A stretch of DNA of 12,225 nucleotides, from positions 1 to 12,225 of the forward strand of contig JAKDLE010000029.1 of NCBI GenBank assembly GCA_030453005.1. Direction: 5' to 3'. Positions 7,124 to 12,225 of this stretch are shown in pieces (position 1 is the stretch's first letter; each line of letters begins with the position of its first letter). This stretch comes from Pseudonocardia sp. Lineage in GTDB: Bacteria; Actinomycetota; Actinomycetes; Mycobacteriales; Pseudonocardiaceae. The notes beneath the pieces are model-generated. The model saw nothing but the letters and a program-made list of their open reading frames with translations. It was not told the origin of the DNA and did not search any database. The position numbers were made by a program, and so were the translations under genes.

Positions 7124-8598
7124 GAGCGCGCCTCTCCCGTGAACCACCGCGCCGGGGCCGGTGCGGTGTTGTGCCAGATGTGCTTGTGCTCCTGGTACTC
7201 GGCCAGGCCGGTCGGTCCCAGCTCGCGTCCGTTGCCCGAGCGCTTCATCCCGCCCCACTCCGCGCCCGGGACGTAGGGGTGGAAGTCGTTGATCCACACG
7301 GTGCCGTGGCGCAGCGCCCCGGCGACGCGGTGGGCGCGGGCCATGTCGCTGGTCCAGACGGCGCCCGCGAGGCCGTAGGAGGTGTCGTTGCCCAGCGCGA
7401 CCGCCTCGGCCTCCGTGGTGAACTTCTCGACGGTGAGGATCGGCCCGAACGTCTCCTCGCGGATCACCCGCATGTCGCGGTGGGTGTCGGCGAGCACCGT
7501 GGGCCGGTAGAAGAAGCCGTCCGCCAGCTCCGGTTCGTCGGGCCTGCGTCCGCCCGCGACGAGCCGCGCCCCGTCCGCGAGGGCGTCGGCGACGAAGGAC
7601 TCGATCTTGTCCCGGTGGGCGGCGGAGACCAGCGGGCCGGACTCGGTGCCCTCCGCGAGGCCGCTGCCCAGCCGGATCAGCTCGGCGCGACGGCCGATCT
7701 CGGCCACCAGCTCGTCGTGCATCGACTCCTCGACGATCAGCCGCGCCCCGGCCGAGCAGACCTGCCCGGCGTGCAGGAACACCGCGGTGAGCGCCCAGTC
7801 GGCGGCGAGGTCGAGGTCGGTGTCGGCGAACACGATGTTGGGGTTCTTGCCGCCCAGCTCGACGGCCAGCCGCTTCACCCCCGCGGCGCTCGCCCGGATG
7901 ATCGCCTGGCCGGTGGCCAGCCCACCCGTGAAGCTGACCATGTCGACGCACCTGTGCTCGGTGAGCGGCGCACCCACGCTGCGACCGTCGCCCAGCACGA
8001 TGTTGACCACGCCCGCAGGCGCTCCGGCCTCCGCGCACAGCCGCACGAGCAGCACCGACGTGAGCGGCGTGACCTCACTCGGCTTGATCACGCAGGTGTT
8101 GCCCGCCGCGAGCGCGGGAGCGACCTTCCAGGACAGCTGCAGCAGCGGGTAGTTCCAGGGCGTGATCAACGCGCAGACCCCGACCGGCTCGTGCACGACC
8201 CGGCTCAGGACGTGCGCCTGTCCGACGTCGACGACGCGCCCGGCGTCGGAACCCGCGAGGTCGGCGTAGTAGCGGAACACGGCCGTCACGTCGTCCACGT
8301 CGATGCGGCTCTCGGCGAGGGTCTTGCCCGTGTCGAGCGTCTCGGTGTGGGCGATGTGCTCCTTGTCGCGCACCAGCAGGTCGGCGACGCGGCGCAACAG
8401 CTCCCCGCGCTCGGCGGCGGTGGTGCCGCGCCACGGCCCGGTGTCGAACGCGGCGCGGGCCGCGGCGACCGCACGGTCGACGTCGCCCGCGTCGGCCTGG
8501 CCGACCGTCTCGACCACGCTCCCGTCGAACGGGTTGATCACGTCGGACGTACCGCCGGAGCCGTCGGTCCACTGTCCGTCGATGTAGAGGCTCGCCAC
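7120..8598 (-). CDS. betB: Betaine-aldehyde dehydrogenase
   Basis: A 492-residue NAD(P)-dependent aldehyde dehydrogenase, the normal family length. The catalytic residues are visible: Asn149 in TPWNYP, Lys172 in KPSE, Glu247 in VELGGKNPN and the nucleophile Cys281 in GQVCSAG. The FTGGLATG motif near residue 223 and the C-terminal EYQEHKHI resemble GbsA/BetB-type betaine-aldehyde dehydrogenases. Together with the choline oxidase downstream, it should convert betaine aldehyde to glycine betaine in the cytoplasm. The frame is open far upstream, but homology begins with SLYIDGQW, so I use the GTG at 8598; its ribosome site is weak (GAGG 12 bases away). First gene of the minus-strand operon, opposite the IclR gene. 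Another amino-aldehyde as substrate is possible. Confidence 0.88.
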   Translation of the reverse strand: MASLYIDGQWTDGSGGTSDVINPFDGSVVETVGQADAGDVDRAVAAARAAFDTGPWRGTTAAERGELLRRVADLLVRDKEHIAHTETLDTGKTLAESRIDVDDVTAVFRYYADLAGSDAGRVVDVGQAHVLSRVVHEPVGVCALITPWNYPLLQLSWKVAPALAAGNTCVIKPSEVTPLTSVLLVRLCAEAGAPAGVVNIVLGDGRSVGAPLTEHRCVDMVSFTGGLATGQAIIRASAAGVKRLAVELGGKNPNIVFADTDLDLAADWALTAVFLHAGQVCSAGARLIVEESMHDELVAEIGRRAELIRLGSGLAEGTESGPLVSAAHRDKIESFVADALADGARLVAGGRRPDEPELADGFFYRPTVLADTHRDMRVIREETFGPILTVEKFTTEAEAVALGNDTSYGLAGAVWTSDMARAHRVAGALRHGTVWINDFHPYVPGAEWGGMKRSGNGRELGPTGLAEYQEHKHIWHNTAPAPARWFTGEARS

Positions 8599-8668
8599 TC
8601 CGATGATCGTCCTCGATCCGGCGCGACCGTCAAGACGCAGTGTTCGTTTTGCCGCATATAGTTTCGTG
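8599..8668. promoter_or_regulatory. Divergent promoter region between betB and the IclR gene
   Basis: This 70-base gap must hold the promoters of both transcription units and is the likely IclR binding site. Its right half is clearly A/T-richer than its surroundings (TGTTCGTTTTGCC, then CATATAGTTTCG). On the minus strand TTGACG (8633-8628) fits a -35 box for the choline operon, but no convincing -10 follows. I see no clean long palindrome for an operator. Confidence 0.6.
8657..8662 (+). promoter_or_regulatory. -10 box TATAGT of the IclR gene (leaderless start)
   Basis: TATAGT differs from the consensus TATAAT by one base and ends 6 bases before the ATG at 8669. In actinobacteria such spacing places the transcription start on the A of the ATG, giving a leaderless mRNA. 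This agrees with the absence of a ribosome site before that ATG. No good -35 box is seen. Confidence 0.55.
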
Positions 8669-9448
8669 ATGGGCAACGGAGCTGGTAGAGACGGGGGCGT
8701 GCAGTCGGTCGATCGGGCCGTCAGCGTGCTGGAGATCCTCGCCCGGCGCGGCGAGGCGGGCGTCAGCGAGGTGGCCGCGGAGATCGACGTGCACAAGTCC
8801 ACGGCGTTCCGGCTGCTCGGCGCACTGGAGAGCCGCGGGCTCGTGGAGCAGGCGGAGGACCGCGGCAAGTACCGCCTCGGGTTCGGGCTGATCCCGCTCG
8901 CGGGCGCCGTGTCCGACCGGCTCGACGTCACCCGGCAGGGCCGTGAGGTCTGCGCCCGGCTCGCAGGCGAGCTGGGCGAGACCGTCAACCTCGCGGTGCT
9001 GCAGAAGCACTGGGCGGTCAACGTCGCCCAGGCGCGCGGGCCGTCCACCGTCTCCACCCACAACTGGATCGGACGGCTCACACCGCTGCACTGCACGTCG
9101 AGCGGGAAGGTGCTCCTCGCGCACCTCCCGGTCGAGCACCGCACCGAGCTCCTCACGGCGTCGGGGATGGAACGGCTCACGCCGTACACCGTCGCGGCCG
9201 CCGCGGAGCTGGAGCACCAGCTCGACGAGATCCGCACCAGCGGGCACGCCGTCGCCGTGGAGGAGTACGAGGTGGGGCTCAACGCCGTCGCCGCGCCGGT
9301 CCACGACCGCTCCGGCGACGTCGTGGCCGCGCTGAGCGTGAGCGGTCCGAGCTACCGCCTCGACGAACCGCGGCTGATCGCGCTGGTGGAGCCCCTGACG
9401 GCCGGAGCGGCGGAGATCAGCAGGCGGATGGGTCGCTACGGTGCGTGA
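8669..9448 (+). CDS. IclR-family transcriptional regulator
   Basis: A 259-residue regulator of the normal family length. The N-terminal winged helix-turn-helix follows VQSVDRAVSVLEIL (residues about 11-24), with the recognition helix in VHKSTAFRLLGALESRGL. The C-terminal ligand-binding domain carries LHCTSSGKVLLA and VGLNAVAAPV, both standard IclR motifs. It is transcribed away from the choline genes and starts 70 bases from betB, so it most likely controls that operon, with choline, betaine aldehyde or betaine as plausible effectors (inference). The ATG at 8669 is preferred because the -10 box fits a leaderless start; GTG at 8666 or 8699 are alternatives. IclR control differs from the TetR-type BetI usual for betaine synthesis genes. 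Confidence 0.88.
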   Translation: MGNGAGRDGGVQSVDRAVSVLEILARRGEAGVSEVAAEIDVHKSTAFRLLGALESRGLVEQAEDRGKYRLGFGLIPLAGAVSDRLDVTRQGREVCARLAGELGETVNLAVLQKHWAVNVAQARGPSTVSTHNWIGRLTPLHCTSSGKVLLAHLPVEHRTELLTASGMERLTPYTVAAAAELEHQLDEIRTSGHAVAVEEYEVGLNAVAAPVHDRSGDVVAALSVSGPSYRLDEPRLIALVEPLTAGAAEISRRMGRYGA

Positions 9449-9454
9449 GCGGGT

Positions 9455-9460
9455 TAGGGT
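9455..9460 (+). promoter_or_regulatory. -10 box TAGGGT of the metal-receptor-like gene (leaderless start)
   Basis: TAGGGT fits the actinobacterial TAnnnT pattern and ends 7 bases before GTG at 9468, so transcription would begin at or next to the start codon. No ribosome site precedes that GTG. This decides the start in favour of 9468 over an in-frame GTG at 9441 that overlaps the IclR gene. No clear -35 box is seen. Confidence 0.5.
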
Positions 9461-9467
9461 CGGTCCC

Positions 9468-10217
9468 GTGGTTGTCGATGATCTCCGGACCGCGGTCGCC
9501 GTGCCGGCCGCGGTGCGGCGGGTGGTGTCGTTGGTGCCGTCGCTCAGCGAGGCCGTGGCCGTCTCCGCGCCCGGGTTGCTGGTGGGCGCCACCGACTGGT
9601 GCACCCACCCGGCCGACCTCGACGTGACGCGCGTCCGCGGCACCAAGAACCCCGACGTCGACGCCGTCGTGGCGCTGGCCCCGGACCTGGTCGTGGCCAA
9701 CCAGGAGGAGAACCGCGTCGACGACCTCGACGCGCTGCGCGCCGCGGGCGTGGCCGTGTACGTCACCGACATCCGCACACTCGACGGGGCGCACCGGTCC
9801 CTGGCGCGGATGCTGGCCGCCTGCGGTGTCGGCCGCCCGGCCTGGCTCGACGAGTCCGAGGCGGCGTGGGCCGCCGTGGCCGACCCGGCGGTGCGTCGGC
9901 GCGCGGTGGTACCGATCTGGCGCAGGCCGTGGATGGCCGTCGGGCGCGACACGTTCACCGGCGCGCTGCTGCACCGCCTCGGCGTCGACAACGTGCTCGC
10001 CGACGATCCCGAGCGCTACCCCCGCATCGACCCCGCGGCGCTCCCTCCGCACGATCTCGTCGTGCTCCCCGACGAGCCGTACCTGTTCACCGCCGACGAC
10101 GGCCCCGAGTCGTTCCCCGACGTGCCCTCGGCGTTGGTCAGCGGCCGCCTGCTCACCTGGTACGGCCCGAGTCTCGCCGAGGCCGCCCGCGTGCTGCCGG
10201 AGGCCCTCGCCGGGTGA
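9468..10217 (+). CDS. Cytosolic helical-backbone metal/cobalamin receptor-like protein (BtuF fold)
   Basis: A 249-residue protein resembling the periplasmic-binding-protein type 2 / helical backbone metal receptor family that includes the vitamin B12 receptor BtuF. Family-like segments are RRVVSLVPSLSEAV (17-30), LVGATDWCTHP (38-48), VRGTKNPDVDAVVALAPDLV (57-75) and NQEENRVDDLDAL (78-90), followed by a long bridging helix and a second lobe with MAVGRDTFTGALLHRLG. There is no signal peptide and no lipobox, so the protein should stay in the cytoplasm, unlike true import receptors; there is also no permease or ATPase next to it. Its ligand and role are unknown. It starts 19 bases after the IclR stop but seems to have its own promoter. 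A role in cofactor handling is only a guess. Confidence 0.8.
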   Translation: MVVDDLRTAVAVPAAVRRVVSLVPSLSEAVAVSAPGLLVGATDWCTHPADLDVTRVRGTKNPDVDAVVALAPDLVVANQEENRVDDLDALRAAGVAVYVTDIRTLDGAHRSLARMLAACGVGRPAWLDESEAAWAAVADPAVRRRAVVPIWRRPWMAVGRDTFTGALLHRLGVDNVLADDPERYPRIDPAALPPHDLVVLPDEPYLFTADDGPESFPDVPSALVSGRLLTWYGPSLAEAARVLPEALAG

Positions 10218-10359
10218 GCCGCGCACACCCCGCGCGTGTCCCGCACAGCCGCGACGCGCGACGGCGGTCGCTCCGACCGTCCGGCTCCCGCTCCTGGCTC
10301 CGATGCCCGCCCGCGTGACGCGCCATCGTGTCGCCACAGCACAGAGCGCCGCCGTCACC

Positions 10360-10365
10360 TACAGT
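10360..10365 (+). promoter_or_regulatory. Candidate -10 box TACAGT upstream of the lipoprotein gene
   Basis: TACAGT matches TAnnnT and would place the transcription start near 10372, at the ribosome site of the lipoprotein gene. The remainder of the 168-base gap 10218-10385 shows no gene, repeat or strong terminator. No clear -35 box was found. Confidence 0.4.
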
Positions 10366-10371
10366 CGCGTC

Positions 10372-10380
10372 GGAGGGGGG
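10372..10380 (+). promoter_or_regulatory. Ribosome binding site GGAGGGGGG
   Basis: This purine run is 5 bases from GTG at 10386 and 11 bases from the in-frame ATG at 10392. The shorter spacing favours the GTG, though either start gives the same signal peptide. Confidence 0.6.
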
Positions 10381-10385
10381 AACGG

Positions 10386-11822
10386 GTGAGGATGGCGGGC
10401 AGGACACGGTTCGCGGCGCTGTGGACGGCGGTCGCGCTGGTGCTGGGCGGATGCGCGGTGATCGCGCCCGAGCCTCCGGTGTCGCCGCAGGTCAGAACGC
10501 CTGCCGAGGCGGTCGCGGTGATCGCCGTGGACGACCCCGTCGCGCTCGCCGCCGCCACCAGCGCGGCGTTGTTCGCCTCCTCCCCGATCGTGGTGCTCAC
10601 CGGCCCGCAGACCGTCCCCGAGGCCGAGGAGACCGCCGTCGGGCTCGGGGTGCCGCTGCTCCTGGCCGGCGGCCCCGAGGTCTCCGCCGAGCTCGACCGC
10701 CTCGGCGCCACCACCGTCCTGGCCGTCGGCGAGGTCACGACGGAACCCGCCGGACGCCGGATCGTCGACGACCCGGACGCGCTGCCGCCCGTCACCGTCC
10801 CGGTTCCGCAGCCCTCGCTCCTGGTGCTCACCACCGATGGCGCCTCGGCCGCCGCAGGCACCGCGCGGGCGGCGGGTGCCCGCGTCGAGACCGTGACCGA
10901 CCCGGACCCCCGCGTCGCCGCGCCAACCGGCCTCGACCCGCGCCCGGAGCACGTCCTCGCACTGGGCTCCGCGTTCGGCACCCCCGAGGTGCTGGCCGGG
11001 CGGCTCGACGTCGCCGCGCGCGGTGCCACGCTCCCGGGCGGCGGGCAGGTGCTGTTCCCCGGACGCCGCATGGTGGCGCTCTACGGGCATCCCGGGGTGC
11101 CCGCGCTCGGGGTACTCGGCGAGCAGGACGTGGCCGCGTCGGTGGCGCGAGCGAAGGCACTGGCCGCCGAGTACGACGCGGTGTCGGACGTACCCGTGGT
11201 GCCTGCGTTCGAGCTGATCGCCACGATCGCCGACAGCGGTCCGGGACCCGACGGCGACTACAGCTCCGAGGCCACCGTGGAGTTCCTGCGCCCCTGGGTG
11301 GACGCGGCGCGCGAGGCGGGCGTCTACGTCCTGCTCGACCTGCAGCCCGGCCGCACCGACTTCCTCACCCAGGCGCAGCGCTACACGGAGCTGCTCGCGC
11401 AGCCGCACGTGGGCCTCGCGCTGGACCCGGAGTGGCGCCTCGGTCCCGACCAGCGGCCGCTGCAGCAGATCGGCTCGGTGGACGTCGACGAGGTGAACGC
11501 GGTGATCACCTGGCTGGCCGACCTGACCCGCGAGAACGCCCTGCCCCAGAAGCTGCTGATGATCCACCAGTTCCGGCTGTCGATGATCGCCGGGAGGGAG
11601 CGGCTCGACACCTCCCGCGACGAGCTCGCCGTGCTGCTGCACGCCGACGGCTTCGGCACACCCGACCTCAAGTTCGCCACCTGGGCGGCGCTGCACGAGG
11701 GTGCGCCCGCGGGCGTCGCGTGGGGCTGGAAGAACTTCTACGACGAGGACACCCCCACCTTCACCCCGGCCCAGACGATGGCGATCGAGCCGGAACCACC
11801 GGTGTTCGTCTCGTACCAGTAG
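10386..11822 (+). CDS. Two-domain lipoprotein of unknown function
   Basis: A 478-residue exported protein. The signal peptide has basic residues (RMAGRTR), a hydrophobic stretch and a lipobox LGGC with Cys23 as the lipidation site. The N-terminal domain (about residues 35-240) alternates A/V-rich strands and helices such as AAATSAALFASSPIVVLTGP and GVPLLLAGGP, which resembles the cell-wall-binding repeat 2 pattern (weak call). The C-terminal domain (about 275-478) looks like an alpha/beta barrel: VYVLLDLQPG with Asp318, GLALDPEWRL with Asp347 and Glu349, LLMIHQFR, and AWGWKNFYDED with Trp446/Trp448. The conserved acidic and aromatic residues at strand ends suggest a carbohydrate-binding or hydrolase-like pocket, but no catalytic family can be named. 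It sits upstream of a secreted glycoside hydrolase-like gene. Confidence 0.82.
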   Translation: MRMAGRTRFAALWTAVALVLGGCAVIAPEPPVSPQVRTPAEAVAVIAVDDPVALAAATSAALFASSPIVVLTGPQTVPEAEETAVGLGVPLLLAGGPEVSAELDRLGATTVLAVGEVTTEPAGRRIVDDPDALPPVTVPVPQPSLLVLTTDGASAAAGTARAAGARVETVTDPDPRVAAPTGLDPRPEHVLALGSAFGTPEVLAGRLDVAARGATLPGGGQVLFPGRRMVALYGHPGVPALGVLGEQDVAASVARAKALAAEYDAVSDVPVVPAFELIATIADSGPGPDGDYSSEATVEFLRPWVDAAREAGVYVLLDLQPGRTDFLTQAQRYTELLAQPHVGLALDPEWRLGPDQRPLQQIGSVDVDEVNAVITWLADLTRENALPQKLLMIHQFRLSMIAGRERLDTSRDELAVLLHADGFGTPDLKFATWAALHEGAPAGVAWGWKNFYDEDTPTFTPAQTMAIEPEPPVFVSYQ

Positions 11823-11830
11823 CCCCACAA

Positions 11831-11866
11831 GTCACTCTGGTGACGGTCGCCCTTTCGGGCCCCGTT
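11831..11866 (+). terminator. Weak terminator-like double hairpin after the lipoprotein gene
   Basis: GTCAC-TCTG-GTGAC (11831-11844) is followed by GCCC-TTTC-GGGC (11849-11860) and then CCCGTTT. Stems are only 5 and 4 bases and the T-run is short, so termination here is uncertain, but the position 9 bases past the stop fits. Confidence 0.35.
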
Positions 11867-11877
11867 TCCCCCGTTCA

Positions 11878-11933
11878 CCCACGTGGGCGTGTTCGCACTC
11901 CGTAGCGTCGCACTGCCCGGAAGAACGCCCACG
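11878..11933. promoter_or_regulatory. CCCACG half-site cluster upstream of the DUF4038 gene
   Basis: The perfect 10-base palindrome CCCACGTGGG (11878-11887) is followed by CGCCCACG (11926-11933), which is the exact inverted copy of CGTGGGCG (11882-11889). The three half-sites lie within 70 bases upstream of the ATG and could form an operator. TAGCGT at 11903-11908 is a possible -10 box between them. Confidence 0.35.
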
Positions 11934-11945
11934 AACGGGGACGAG

Positions 11946-12225
11946 ATGCTCCGCCCATTCCGCACGCTGCGCCAGGTCACGTCACCGCTCGTGTTCGCCC
12001 TCAGTACCCTGCTCGCCGTCACCGGGACCGAGCCCGCGCCTCCGCCCGACACCGGTGCCTCCGCGCGCTCGCAGTCGGGCACGGCCAGCCCCGGCCGGGC
12101 CGCGACGGGCCCGACGCAGCTCTCGGTGGGCCCGGACGGGAGCTCGTTCGTCACCGCCGACGGCGAGCCGTTCTTCTGGCTCGGCGACACCGCCTGGAGC
12201 CTGTTCGTCAACCTCGACCGCGAGC
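11946..12225 (+). CDS. Secreted DUF4038 (GH140-like) glycoside hydrolase, N-terminal part
   Basis: The first 93 residues of a gene that runs off the window. A signal peptide covers about residues 1-27 (basic start LRPFRTLR, hydrophobic VFALSTLLAVTG), followed by a Pro/Ser/Gly/Ala-rich linker to about residue 56. The folded domain opens with LSVGPDGSSFVTADGEPFFW and LGDTAWSLFVNLDRE (residues 59-93), the typical start of DUF4038 proteins, whose characterised relatives include GH140 apiosidases acting on plant pectin side chains. The catalytic acids lie beyond the window, so activity cannot be judged. The ATG has a purine-rich site (GGGGACGAG) just upstream. There is no lipobox, so it is probably secreted or cleaved at the membrane. 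Confidence 0.8.
   Translation, partial: MLRPFRTLRQVTSPLVFALSTLLAVTGTEPAPPPDTGASARSQSGTASPGRAATGPTQLSVGPDGSSFVTADGEPFFWLGDTAWSLFVNLDRE

Noticed and set aside
8603..8633. Full sigma-70 promoter for betB on the minus strand
   Set aside because: TTGACG is a good -35 box, but no acceptable -10 sits 16-18 bases downstream, so only the region is annotated.
7120..9282. A 720-residue form of the dehydrogenase with a long N-terminal extension
   Set aside because: The extension is antisense to the IclR gene, shows no homology and has shadow-frame composition; family homology begins at SLYIDGQW near 8598.
10265..10279. CGGTC-GCTCC-GACCG hairpin as a terminator of the receptor-like gene
   Set aside because: Only five base pairs and no T-run, within very GC-rich DNA where such pairs are expected by chance.

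Overview
The window is high-GC, gene-dense actinobacterial DNA. Pseudonocardiaceae (for example Pseudonocardia) is my best guess, from the strong G/C third-position bias, frequent GTG starts, 4-base ATGA/GTGA gene overlaps, leaderless-looking TAnnnT promoters and the set of proteins. No rRNA, tRNA, CRISPR array, transposase or integrase was seen.

Left part (1-2165, + strand): the 3' half of a fused isobutyryl-CoA mutase (IcmF), then a compact VapBC-type toxin-antitoxin pair whose genes overlap by 4 bases.

Central part (8598 down to 2241, - strand): a tightly packed set of five genes with every junction overlapping. The order of transcription is betaine-aldehyde dehydrogenase, APC/ACT-family permease, choline oxidase, a small DUF6992-like membrane protein, and a decayed CBS-domain/DUF294 nucleotidyltransferase gene. 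The first three make a coherent choline module: import, oxidation of choline to betaine aldehyde (releasing H2O2), then NAD-dependent oxidation to glycine betaine. The choline oxidase call is strong: its FAD-linking His and its substrate-binding and catalytic residues all line up with the Arthrobacter globiformis enzyme. A divergent IclR-family regulator starts 70 bases from the dehydrogenase start and is the likely controller.

At 3511-3627, where the DUF6992-like gene meets the broken CBS gene, lie two back-to-back palindromes: a 66-base imperfect inverted repeat and a 40-base, 18/20-pair palindrome. They supply the 3' end of one reading frame and the first 21 codons of the next. This is the most unusual non-coding structure in the window and looks like a palindromic repeat element at a deletion or insertion junction.

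Right part (8669-12225, + strand): the IclR regulator, a cytosolic helical-backbone metal/cobalamin-receptor-like protein (BtuF fold, no signal peptide, probably leaderless), a two-domain lipoprotein of unknown function, and the 5' end of a secreted DUF4038 (GH140-like) glycoside hydrolase cut by the window edge. The bases between 10218 and 10385, and between 11823 and 11945, hold promoter- and operator-like sequence only.

I did not find a wholly new defence or mobile system. The best leads are the palindrome pair with the decayed gene beside it, and the IclR-controlled choline oxidase operon with an uncharacterised membrane protein.
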